A stretch of 16,685 nt of DNA from Candidatus Cloacimonadota bacterium (GTDB lineage: Bacteria; Cloacimonadota; Cloacimonadia; JGIOTU-2): NCBI GenBank assembly GCA_014382685.1, contig JACNJG010000106.1, positions 1 through 16,685 of the forward strand, given 5' to 3'. The notes below the pieces were generated by a model. That model saw nothing but the letters and a program-made list of their open reading frames with translations. It did not search any database and was not told the origin of the DNA. Position numbers and translations under genes: made by a program. Positions 6,144 through 13,412 of this stretch are shown piece by piece (position 1 is the first letter of the stretch; each line of letters opens with the position of its first letter).

Positions 6144-8804
6144 GTGAAAGAAATGGAAAAAGTATATAATCCTCATTTGATTGAGAAGAAATGGTATAAA
6201 TTCTGGATTGACAAAGAGCTTTTTCATGCTGAGGTTAATCCTCAGAAAAAGCCCTATACTATTGTGATTCCACCTCCCAATGTTACAGATATTTTGCACA
6301 TGGGTCATGTACTAAATAATACACTTCAGGATATAATGATACGCTTCAAAAAGTTGCAGGGTTTTGAAACCCTCTGGCTTCCGGGAACAGATCATGCTGG
6401 TATCGCTACGCAAAATGTTGTTGAACGCGATCTTGAAAAACAGGGCAAAAATCGTCACGATCTTGGACGAGAGCAACTTATCGAGCTTATCTGGAAATGG
6501 CGAAAAACAAAGGGCGGTCGCATTCTCGATCAACTTAGGCGTCTCGGTGCGAGCTGCGACTGGAGGAGAGAGCGTTTCACTATGGATGAAGGACTCTCCA
6601 ATGCAGTTAATGAAGCGTTTATTTCACTTTATAAAAAAGGTCTTATCTATCGTGGGGAATATATTATAAACTGGTGCCCACGCTGTAATACGGCACTTTC
6701 TGATGTCGAAGTTGAGCACGAAGACAAGGCATCCCATCTTTGGTATATAAAATATCCTCTTAAAGATAGAAAACACGAATTTATAACCGTTGCCACAACA
6801 CGTCCCGAAACTATGCTCGGAGATACAGCAGTTGCGGTCAACCCAAAGGATCCTCGCTTTGCAGAGCTTATCGGTAAGACTTTGATCCTTCCGCTGACCA
6901 ATCGGGAAATTCCAATAATTGCCGATGAGTTTGTTGATAAAGAGTTTGGAACCGGCTGCGTTAAGGTTACTCCAGCTCATGATCCTAATGACTTTGATAT
7001 GGCTATGCGTCACGATCTGCCGAAGATCACAGTTATTAATGAGAACGGTGTTATGAACGAAAATGCCGGTGCAGAGTATGCAGGCATGGATATATTTGAA
7101 TGCCGAGAAAAGGTCATTATGGATCTGAAAGAAAGCAAATTGCTCGATAAGATCGAGGATTACCAGCACAGTGTCGGGCATTGCTACAGATGTAAAACAG
7201 TTATTGAGCCATATCTTTCAAACCAATGGTTCGTCAAGATGAAACCCCTTGCGCAAAAGGCGATGCAGGTTATCGAAGAAGGAAAGATTACGATACATCC
7301 GCCACGATATAAAAAGGTCTTTTTCAACTGGCTGGAAAATATTCGGGATTGGTGTATTTCCCGTCAAATATGGTGGGGACATAGGATACCTGTTTATTAT
7401 TGTGATGACTGCGGGGAGATCATAGTAGCAAAAGAAAAACCTGAAGCGTGTCCAAAGTGTCAAAGCACTCATATTCATCAGGATCCTGATGTTCTGGACA
7501 CCTGGTTCTCGTCATGGTTATGGCCCTTTTCAGCTCTTGGTTGGCCCGAAAAAACTCCTGAACTAGAATATTTCTATCCCACCGATCTGCTTGTCACAGG
7601 TTATGATATTCTTTTCTTCTGGGTTGCACGTATGATCATGGGCGGCATGGAAATGACGGAAGAGATTCCCTTCAAATCAGTTTATCTTCATGGTCTAGTT
7701 CTCGATGAGAATGGCGTTAAAATGAGCAAATCCCTTGGTAATTCTCCAGATCCAATTGACGTCATAGAAAAATACGGCACTGATGCACTCAGGTTCAGCA
7801 TGGTCTTCAATACTCCTAAGGGAAATGATGTAATGTATTCTGATGCACTTATTGAAACCGGCAGAAACTTCGCAAACAAGATCTGGAATGCTGCTCGATT
7901 TGCACTCACAAATGCTGCAGAGATCGACGGATTGCCGGATGAATCTGAAGAGTCGATCGAGCTTACGGATAAATGGATACTTCATAGATTAAATGAAGTC
8001 AAAAAAGCTGTTAATAGTGCATATGAGGAGTACCGTTTCCTCGATGTAACTCATCAGCTATATGAGTTTTTCTGGAATGAGTACTGCGCCTGGTATCTTG
8101 AGATAATCAAGGACAGATTCTATAAGTCTGATGATTTGGCATCCAGGAAAATGGCGAAATATCTTATGCTGAAAGTTTTGAATGAATCTCTAAAAATGCT
8201 TCATCCGATCATGCCCTTTATTACTGAAGAAATATGGCAGCGGGTTAAGGAATTTTATCCTTCCGAAACAGCAGAATCGATCTTGCTTTCTGAATTTCCA
8301 GTTTCTGTAGATGAGGATAACTATCTGAAAGAATCAGAGCAGATGCAGCTCATCTTTAAGATGATCACAGCGATTAGAAGTATTCGAAAAGACATGAATG
8401 TCTCACCATCTGAATATGTTGAGATCGTTATAAAAGACATCGTTTCTGCTCGTTGTACGATTTTGCAGGATAATCGCCATTACATAAAAGTCATGGCAAA
8501 AGTCGATGAAATCTATATTGGTGACGATGCGGTAAAACCTGAAAAATCAGCTACAACTGTTGTTGACGACATCGAAATATACATGCCGTTAGAAGGCATT
8601 ATTGATCTTGAAAAAGAGCGTGAACGGCTTATGAAGAAGCTGTCCAAGGTCGAGAACAGTCTGTTAAAATGTGTTGGCAAATTGAATAATGAGAATTTTG
8701 TAAATAACGCACCTGCTCAGATCCTTGAACAGGAGAAGGAAAGAAAAGAGCAGCTTGAAAATACAATAGAAAAGCTGAAAGCAAATATTTCCTTCCTTGA
8801 ATAA
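6144..8804 (+). CDS. valS: valyl-tRNA synthetase
   Basis: Class I synthetase that charges tRNA-Val and hydrolyses mischarged threonyl-tRNA. At 886 residues it is full length. HIGH-type HMGH is at residues 52-55 after PPPNVTD (many homologues have Gly where Asp49 lies), the CP1 editing domain follows with TTRPETMLGDTAV (219-230) and the conserved GTGCVKVTPAHDPNDF, and KMSKS is at 526-530. Cysteine pairs at 420/423 and 436/439 form a zinc-knob-like insertion. An anticodon-binding domain and a C-terminal coiled-coil arm (about 820-886) complete it. The start is GTG at 6144 with an excellent AAAGGAG site; a Met codon three residues in is less well placed. tRNA-Leu and tig follow on the same strand. 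Confidence 0.97.
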   Translation: MKEMEKVYNPHLIEKKWYKFWIDKELFHAEVNPQKKPYTIVIPPPNVTDILHMGHVLNNTLQDIMIRFKKLQGFETLWLPGTDHAGIATQNVVERDLEKQGKNRHDLGREQLIELIWKWRKTKGGRILDQLRRLGASCDWRRERFTMDEGLSNAVNEAFISLYKKGLIYRGEYIINWCPRCNTALSDVEVEHEDKASHLWYIKYPLKDRKHEFITVATTRPETMLGDTAVAVNPKDPRFAELIGKTLILPLTNREIPIIADEFVDKEFGTGCVKVTPAHDPNDFDMAMRHDLPKITVINENGVMNENAGAEYAGMDIFECREKVIMDLKESKLLDKIEDYQHSVGHCYRCKTVIEPYLSNQWFVKMKPLAQKAMQVIEEGKITIHPPRYKKVFFNWLENIRDWCISRQIWWGHRIPVYYCDDCGEIIVAKEKPEACPKCQSTHIHQDPDVLDTWFSSWLWPFSALGWPEKTPELEYFYPTDLLVTGYDILFFWVARMIMGGMEMTEEIPFKSVYLHGLVLDENGVKMSKSLGNSPDPIDVIEKYGTDALRFSMVFNTPKGNDVMYSDALIETGRNFANKIWNAARFALTNAAEIDGLPDESEESIELTDKWILHRLNEVKKAVNSAYEEYRFLDVTHQLYEFFWNEYCAWYLEIIKDRFYKSDDLASRKMAKYLMLKVLNESLKMLHPIMPFITEEIWQRVKEFYPSETAESILLSEFPVSVDEDNYLKESEQMQLIFKMITAIRSIRKDMNVSPSEYVEIVIKDIVSARCTILQDNRHYIKVMAKVDEIYIGDDAVKPEKSATTVVDDIEIYMPLEGIIDLEKERERLMKKLSKVENSLLKCVGKLNNENFVNNAPAQILEQEKERKEQLENTIEKLKANISFLE

Positions 8805-8820
8805 CTCATAATTAGTTATT
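8800..8820 (+). terminator. AT-rich hairpin spanning the valS stop codon
   Basis: AATAACT (8800-8806) pairs perfectly with AGTTATT (8814-8820) across a seven-base loop; the stem includes the valS stop codon. It has one G-C pair and no T-run, so it is unlikely to stop transcription efficiently and read-through into tRNA-Leu and tig is plausible. Confidence 0.25.
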
Positions 8821-8851
8821 TGACATAGGTGTGCACTACACATAAATATGT

Positions 8852-8938
8852 GCGAAAGTGGCGGAACTGGTAGACGCGCTGGACTTAGAATCCAGTGGCC
8901 GAGAGGTTGTAGGGGTTCGAGTCCCCTCTTTCGCACCA
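8852..8938 (+). tRNA. tRNA-Leu (anticodon UAG), CCA encoded
   Basis: Class II tRNA: acceptor GCGAAAG/CTTTCGC, D arm GCGG/CGCG region, anticodon stem CTGGA/TCCAG with loop CTTAGAA (anticodon TAG, reading CUN codons), a long variable arm, T loop TTCGAGT, discriminator A and encoded CCA (8936-8938). It lies between valS and tig, the same position relative to tig-clpP-clpX seen in some other bacteria. Its T arm is identical to that of the tRNA-Leu(AAG) at 255-341. Confidence 0.95.
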
Positions 8939-8966
8939 AGTTTAATAAAACATAAAGGAATATAGA

Positions 8967-10274
8967 ATGGAATTGAAACCAAAAGTTGAAAATGTGAGTC
9001 AAACCAAGAGAAAAGTGAGTTTCTCAGTACCGAAAGATGTTGCTCAAAAAGATTATGAAACTACGCTCAAGGGCTTCAAGCAGTATGTGTCTCTCCCCGG
9101 ATTTCGTAAAGGGAAAGCTCCGCTGAAAACGATTGAAAGAATGTACAAAGATCAGATAAAACAGGGATTTTTTGAAGATGCTATACCAAAATATTATAAG
9201 CAAGCATTGGAAGAACTGGGTAAAATGGGTGTCAATCCCATCAATCAGGGAGTCCTTGAAGATACAGACTGGGAGCCCGAAAAAGATATGGAATTATCCT
9301 TCACTTTCGAGGTCAACCCCGATATTGAGCTGAATGAATACAAAAATTTTTCTGTGGAATTCGAACCCGAAAAAGTAACCAAGAAGATGATCGATGATGA
9401 ACTTTCTCGATTACAGGAAAGTTATGCAACAATCTCAGATAAGGATGCTCCATCTGAAAAGGGTGATGTTATCAACTATACTGTTTTGAAATTCGATGGA
9501 AAAGAGATCACAAAAAAAGATGAGAGTTCCTACAAAATAGGGCAGGAAACTTATGGGAAAGCTTTTGACAAAGCGCTTATCGGTGCGGAAAAAGGTAATG
9601 AGATCATTGCAACTGTTGAACTGGTTTTAAAAAATGATACAGAAAAGTCAGAAAAGAAAGAGATGGTACTCAAAGTCAATGAAGTGAAGAAAGTTGAGCT
9701 TCCCGAACTGAATGATGACTTTGCAAAAGAAGTTGGAGAGTTTGATTCCCTGAAAGTACTAAAGGATGAAATTAAAAAAGATTTTGATGAACAGATTTCG
9801 CAAAGAAATAAAAGCCAGGTAAGGTCACTTATTTTGCATACAATAATTGAGAAAAATCCTTTTGAAGTTCCAGAGTCATTTGTAGATAATTATGCTGAAG
9901 ATATGATGAAAAGATATACACAGCAGCAGAAAAATCTCAATGCAGAAGCGCTTGCTCCAATGAAAAATATCTATAAAAGTTATGCAGAAAACGAAATTCG
10001 CATATATTATGTAATGAATAAACTGAAAGAGCTTGAAAAAGTAGAAGTATCTGATGAAGAAATTGAAAATGAGATCAAGCATTCAGCCGAGAAAATGGGC
10101 ATGGACGTGGAAAAGTACAAGGAACTCTATAAGAAGCAGATAAATAAAGAAGAAATTAAAGAAAATCTCATAAGTGATAAGATAATTAAAAATATTGAGA
10201 AAACCGTGGATTTCAAAAAGCCGAAAAAGCAAAAGGAATCCAAGAAAAATGAAAGTATAAAAGAGGAAAAATGA
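8967..10274 (+). CDS. tig: trigger factor, ribosome-associated chaperone
   Basis: Trigger factor binds the ribosome near the tunnel exit and shields nascent chains. The 435-residue protein is of normal length, with the N-terminal ribosome-binding domain (residues 1-115) carrying the signature GFRKGKAP at 45-52, a peptidyl-prolyl isomerase domain of FKBP type (about 150-240), and an alpha-helical C-terminal chaperone domain (about 250-405). The last 25 residues are almost all Lys, Glu and Ser. The start has an AAAGGA site 28 bases after tRNA-Leu. The stop overlaps the clpP start in an ATGA, so tig, clpP and clpX form one operon, a very common order in bacteria. Confidence 0.96.
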   Translation: MELKPKVENVSQTKRKVSFSVPKDVAQKDYETTLKGFKQYVSLPGFRKGKAPLKTIERMYKDQIKQGFFEDAIPKYYKQALEELGKMGVNPINQGVLEDTDWEPEKDMELSFTFEVNPDIELNEYKNFSVEFEPEKVTKKMIDDELSRLQESYATISDKDAPSEKGDVINYTVLKFDGKEITKKDESSYKIGQETYGKAFDKALIGAEKGNEIIATVELVLKNDTEKSEKKEMVLKVNEVKKVELPELNDDFAKEVGEFDSLKVLKDEIKKDFDEQISQRNKSQVRSLILHTIIEKNPFEVPESFVDNYAEDMMKRYTQQQKNLNAEALAPMKNIYKSYAENEIRIYYVMNKLKELEKVEVSDEEIENEIKHSAEKMGMDVEKYKELYKKQINKEEIKENLISDKIIKNIEKTVDFKKPKKQKESKKNESIKEEK

Positions 10275-10855
10275 CATTGATTCCAATGGTTATTGAGCAG
10301 ACGGGAAAGGGTGAAAGAGCATATGATATCTATTCCCGTCTTTTAAAGGATCGTATTATATTTGTGGGTTCTGTAATGAATGACGACATGGCAAACATCA
10401 TTATTGCCCAGCTTCTTCATCTTGAAGCTGACAATCCGAAAAATGACATACATATGTATATCAATTCTCCGGGTGGCGTAGTTACATCAGGTCTTGCTAT
10501 TTATGATACCATGCAGTATATCAAACCGGATATTTGCACAATTTGTATGGGACAAGCTGCAAGTATGGGCGCTTTACTTCTCGCAGCAGGTGCTCATGGA
10601 AAACGCTCAGCACTGCCCAATTCCAGAATTATGATCCATCAACCACTTGGCGAAGTGCAGGGACAAGCAACGGATATAGAAATTCATGCAAAAGAGATCA
10701 TAAAAATTAAGGAACGAATCAATCAGATTCTGAGTAAACATACGGGTAATGATATCAAAAAAATCGAGAGAGATTCTGATAGAAATTTCTTCATGGATGC
10801 GAAAGAAGCCCTTGAATACGGGCTTATCGATGAGGTAATAACTCAAAGGAAGTAA
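10271..10855 (+). CDS. clpP: ClpP, ATP-dependent Clp protease proteolytic subunit
   Basis: ClpP forms the two-ring proteolytic barrel that works with ClpX or ClpA/ClpC unfoldases. The 194-residue protein has the nucleophile Ser98 in GQAASMGA and His123 in MIHQPLG, matching family positions exactly. The third triad residue, Asp171/172 in E. coli and Bacillus (ERDTxRD), aligns with Asn172 here (IERDSDRN, codon AAT). The same Asp-to-Asn change occurs in Listeria ClpP1, which is inactive alone and active with a partner ClpP. No second clpP is in this window. The gene starts in the tig stop codon (ATGA overlap) and ends one base before clpX, so the three are translationally coupled. Confidence 0.95.
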   Translation: MTLIPMVIEQTGKGERAYDIYSRLLKDRIIFVGSVMNDDMANIIIAQLLHLEADNPKNDIHMYINSPGGVVTSGLAIYDTMQYIKPDICTICMGQAASMGALLLAAGAHGKRSALPNSRIMIHQPLGEVQGQATDIEIHAKEIIKIKERINQILSKHTGNDIKKIERDSDRNFFMDAKEALEYGLIDEVITQRK

Positions 10856-10856
10856 T

Positions 10857-12101
10857 ATGGAAGAACAAAAATGTTCCTTTTGTGGAAAAACCCGAGATCA
10901 AGTTAACAAACTTGTGCGAGGTGTTGACGGCAACATCTGCGATACTTGTATCACGATCTGTAATACGATCCTCGAGAAGGAACGTGAGAAAAAGGTTGAT
11001 GATAATTTTGAATTGCCAACCCCGCGTGAGATCAAAGAATATCTCGATGAATATGTGATCGGTCAGGAGAATGCAAAGAAAACAATTTCTGTTGCTGTAT
11101 ATAATCACTATAAAAGAATTTTTAAGCAGAAGTTTGTAAAAGATGTAGAGCTTGAAAAAAGCAACATTATTATGATCGGACCTACGGGAACAGGGAAAAC
11201 TCTTATTGCACAGACACTTGCACGTTTTCTGAAAGTTCCATTTGCAATTTCAGATGCAACTACGCTCACAGAAGCAGGTTACGTGGGAGAAGATGTTGAG
11301 AATATTTTGGTTCGTTTGCTTCAAGCAGCGGATTATGATATTGAAAAAACAGAGCGTGGCATCATATATTTGGATGAGATCGATAAGATCGCTCGTAAAT
11401 CCGAGGCGCCTTCTATTACACGTGATGTGTCCGGCGAAGGTGTGCAGCAGGCACTTCTGAAACTACTTGAAGGTGAGAAGGTCAATGTTCCTCCCAAGGG
11501 TGGAAGGAAGCATCCGCATCAGGAATTTATTGAGATAAATACAAAAAATATTTTGTTTATCGTTGGTGGAGCTTTCAACGACTTGGAAAAGATCATTGAG
11601 AGACGAATTAATAAAAAGACTGTTGGTTTTGGATCTGAACTTCTGGGACTTTACGATGATAAAAGAAGTGAAATTCTCAACAAAGTGCAGCCACAAGATC
11701 TGCTTAAATACGGCTTGATTCCTGAGTTGATCGGCAGACTTCCGGTTAATACTTCATTGTCAGAACTTGATAAAGAAGCATTGGTTAGAATTCTTACTGA
11801 ACCCAAGAATGCTTTGGTCAAGCAATATCAGGCATTATTCGAGTTGGAAGATGTTGATCTTGAATTTGAAGATGATGCTTTGGAAGCAGTTGCTGAAATT
11901 GCGACAAAACGGCAGTCCGGAGCACGGGGATTAAGAGCTATCATGGAGAATGTCATGAAGGACATCATGTATAATCTACCTGATATGAAGGATGTGAATA
12001 AGTGTCTCATCAATCGTGATGTTATTGTTGATAATGGGGCTCCGACCTTTCAGTTTATAAACTCAAAAGAGAAAAAAGACCAAGATCAAATGATTGCCTA
12101 G
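10857..12101 (+). CDS. clpX: ClpX, ATP-dependent Clp protease unfoldase subunit
   Basis: ClpX is a AAA+ hexamer that unfolds tagged proteins and feeds them to ClpP. The 414-residue protein has the N-terminal zinc-binding domain (C6, C9, C28, C31), Walker A GPTGTGKT at 108-115, the pore loop GYVG at 141-144, Walker B IIYLDEID at 169-176, the ClpP-docking loop with VGF in place of IGF (in KKTVGFGSELLG), and the sensor-2 motif GARGLR near the C-terminus. The start ATG follows clpP by one base and uses AAAGGA within the end of clpP. A hairpin follows the stop. Confidence 0.97.
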   Translation: MEEQKCSFCGKTRDQVNKLVRGVDGNICDTCITICNTILEKEREKKVDDNFELPTPREIKEYLDEYVIGQENAKKTISVAVYNHYKRIFKQKFVKDVELEKSNIIMIGPTGTGKTLIAQTLARFLKVPFAISDATTLTEAGYVGEDVENILVRLLQAADYDIEKTERGIIYLDEIDKIARKSEAPSITRDVSGEGVQQALLKLLEGEKVNVPPKGGRKHPHQEFIEINTKNILFIVGGAFNDLEKIIERRINKKTVGFGSELLGLYDDKRSEILNKVQPQDLLKYGLIPELIGRLPVNTSLSELDKEALVRILTEPKNALVKQYQALFELEDVDLEFEDDALEAVAEIATKRQSGARGLRAIMENVMKDIMYNLPDMKDVNKCLINRDVIVDNGAPTFQFINSKEKKDQDQMIA

Positions 12102-12126
12102 CTTCGTTTTTCTTGTAACGAAAGCT
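12100..12126 (+). terminator. hairpin after clpX, probable terminator of tig-clpP-clpX
   Basis: AGCTTCGTT (12100-12108) pairs with AACG-A-AAGCT (12117-12126), nine pairs with one bulged A, starting at the clpX stop codon. The bases after it (CTCAATCTTTTG) have only a short T-run, so efficiency is uncertain. Confidence 0.45.
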
Positions 12127-12236
12127 CAATCTTTTGATGAAGGTCATCACTGCGTTCCACAGTAGCTCAGCAGTAGAGCAGGTGGCTGTTATCCGCCGGT
12201 AGGCGGATCAAATCCCTCCTGTGGAGACATTTTTTT
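12127..12236 (+). repeat. left copy of ~110-base direct repeat (tRNA-Asn locus)
   Basis: Starting at CAATCTTTTGA, 65 bases (12127-12191) match 16574-16638 with three mismatches, covering the leader and the 5' half of tRNA-Asn. After a replaced core, 29 bases (12208-12236), from TCAAATCCC through the T-run, match the other copy with one mismatch. The two copies are direct repeats about 4.4 kb apart. Confidence 0.85.
12156..12229 (+). pseudogene. degenerate tRNA-Asn with a palindromic core
   Basis: The acceptor stem TCCACAG/CTGTGGA, D arm and GTT anticodon loop match the intact tRNA-Asn at 16603-16677. Seventeen bases of the intact gene (3' anticodon stem, variable loop, 5' T stem) are replaced by 16 bases forming, with the flanks, the palindrome ATCCGCCGGTAGGCGGAT (12191-12208). 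The new CCGCC can still pair with the anticodon-stem GGTGG, but the T stem has a C-C mismatch, T54 becomes A, and the terminal CCA is ACA. The palindrome would also compete with the anticodon arm. It is probably non-functional as a tRNA, though it could be an RNA or DNA signal for the adjacent GIY-YIG gene. Confidence 0.75.
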
Positions 12237-12249
12237 GAGGGTCATGGCA

Positions 12250-12462
12250 ATGAAATATTACACTTATGTTTTACATTCTCCACAACACGATAAGATTTAC
12301 ATTGGCTACACTAACAATTTAGAAAGAAGATTATACTTTCACAATAAAGGCATTGATGGCTGGACTGCGAAATTTGTTCCTTGGGAACTGGTTTATCATG
12401 AAGAGTATGAAACAAAACAAGAAGCAATGAAACGAGAGAAGGAATTGAAAACCATTCAGTAA
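12250..12462 (+). CDS. small GIY-YIG nuclease-domain protein
   Basis: GIY-YIG domains are compact metal-dependent endonucleases found in UvrC, homing endonucleases and many small stand-alone proteins of unknown role. From the ATG at 12250 the product has 70 residues. Visible motif elements are the first tyrosine strand YYTYVL (3-8), YIGYT (17-21), the catalytic-type arginine in NLERRL (26/27), HN at 31-32, and the conserved glutamate in KREKELK (63). Stand-alone relatives usually run some ten residues further, so the C-terminus looks shortened. I chose ATG 12250 because GAGG at 12237-12240 is well spaced for it; ATG 12244 is too close. It begins 20 bases after the degenerate tRNA-Asn. Confidence 0.8.
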   Translation: MKYYTYVLHSPQHDKIYIGYTNNLERRLYFHNKGIDGWTAKFVPWELVYHEEYETKQEAMKREKELKTIQ

Positions 12463-12511
12463 ATAAAAAACTTTACATATATTTTTCGAACTTAATAAAC
12501 TGAACCCAAAT

Positions 12512-12529
12512 TTAGTTCATATGAACTAA
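12512..12529. promoter_or_regulatory. perfect 18-bp palindrome, probable operator
   Basis: TTAGTTCATATGAACTAA reads identically on both strands. It ends two bases before the AAGGAG ribosome binding site of the winged-helix gene. Further half-sites surround it: GAAC at 12488-12491, TGAAC at 12501-12505 and AGTTCA at 12535-12540. A TAATAA at 12493-12498 could be a -10 element, which would place the palindrome just after the transcription start. This is a typical position for autorepression by the downstream regulator; the link is inferred. Confidence 0.65.
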
Positions 12530-12541
12530 TAAGGAGTTCAA

Positions 12542-12871
12542 ATGCTTGAAGGATTGTTTGGTTCATTATATAAGGAAAGAGTTCTTGTGTTTATTTTTTC
12601 ACGCCAGAAAGGTTATGCGCGAGAAATAGCACAATTTTACAACATAGCACTTACACCCGTCCTCAATCAACTCAAAACACTTGAAGAGAATGGAATTTTA
12701 GTATCAGCAACACGGGGTAAAACAATTATTTATCAATTCAATCCAAGATATCCTTTCCTACAAGAGTTAAAAGCTATGCTTGAAAAATTGATTAATTTCT
12801 ATCCGGAAGATATTAAACAAAAGCTACTATTCAATCGTCGACGTCCAAGGAGAAGAAATAAACAATTATGA
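12542..12871 (+). CDS. winged-helix transcriptional regulator, likely autoregulatory
   Basis: Small DNA-binding protein of the ArsR/MarR-like winged-helix type. The 109-residue product has the form seen in regulators paired with nucleotidyltransferases: an MLEGLFGSLYKERVLVFIF start, a helix-turn-helix at about 25-50 (AREIAQFYNIALTPVLNQLKTLEENGIL), a wing at 52-66 (SATRGKTIIYQFN), a helix containing PFLQELKAMLEKL, and a very basic tail NRRRPRRRNK at 97-106. The AAGGAG site is five bases before the ATG. It overlaps the next gene by four bases (ATGA), suggesting coupled production, and has a perfect palindrome just upstream. It probably represses its own operon; an antitoxin role is possible but not shown. 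Confidence 0.75.
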   Translation: MLEGLFGSLYKERVLVFIFSRQKGYAREIAQFYNIALTPVLNQLKTLEENGILVSATRGKTIIYQFNPRYPFLQELKAMLEKLINFYPEDIKQKLLFNRRRPRRRNKQL

Positions 12872-13410
12872 AAAAGATAAGTGATATGGATATGAAAGAA
12901 TTGGCTGCTTATGTAGCTACTCACTTAAGAAAATCTGGAATCGATGTTGTGTTGACCGGCGGGGGGTGTGTGAGCATATATTCTCATAATAAATATGTCT
13001 CCGGTGATTTAGACTTTATTATCCAGAATTTTGTTACACGATCAGAAGTAAAAGCTTCTCTTTCAAAAATTAGATTTTTTGAGGAGAACAGATACTTCAA
13101 GCATAGTGAAACACACATCATAATTGAATTTCCACCTGGACCACTTTCTATAGGGAGTGAAGCGATACGAGATATCATAGTCTTACACACGGATTGTGGC
13201 GATTTGCGTATTATCTCGCCAACTGAATCAGTAAAGGATAGACTGGCAGCATACTATTTCTGGAATGATTTGCAGTGTTTAGAACAAGCCATTTTAATAG
13301 CCCGATTTAATAAAATTGAAATCAAAGAAATCAAACGTTGGTCAAGGATAGAAGGAGAAGAGAAGAAATTTAATGTCTTTATAAATAAACTGGAAGGAAA
13401 CGATAAATGA
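12868..13410 (+). CDS. nucleotidyltransferase-fold protein paired with winged-helix regulator
   Basis: The 180-residue protein has the start of a DNA polymerase beta-type nucleotidyltransferase fold: GGG at 31-33 followed by DLD at 47-49 (VSGDLDFI), matching the hG[G/S]...DhD signature. It also has the blocks EFPPGPLSIGSE and TESVKDRLAAYYFWNDLQCLEQAILIA, which I recognise from a widespread family of mostly uncharacterised proteins. Such proteins next to a small DNA-binding partner resemble MNT/HEPN and AbiE-type toxin-antitoxin pairs, where the enzyme may transfer nucleotides to RNA or protein. Target and activity are unknown. It begins in the stop codon of the regulator gene and ends two bases before the convergent metallopeptidase gene. 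Confidence 0.72.
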   Translation: MKKISDMDMKELAAYVATHLRKSGIDVVLTGGGCVSIYSHNKYVSGDLDFIIQNFVTRSEVKASLSKIRFFEENRYFKHSETHIIIEFPPGPLSIGSEAIRDIIVLHTDCGDLRIISPTESVKDRLAAYYFWNDLQCLEQAILIARFNKIEIKEIKRWSRIEGEEKKFNVFINKLEGNDK

Positions 13411-13412
13411 TG

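Noticed and set aside
8820..8848. TTGACA-N17-TAAATA as a promoter for tRNA-Leu(UAG)
   Set aside because: Spacing is ideal, but the expected start would fall about three bases inside the mature tRNA. I keep it only as part of the TTGACA observation.
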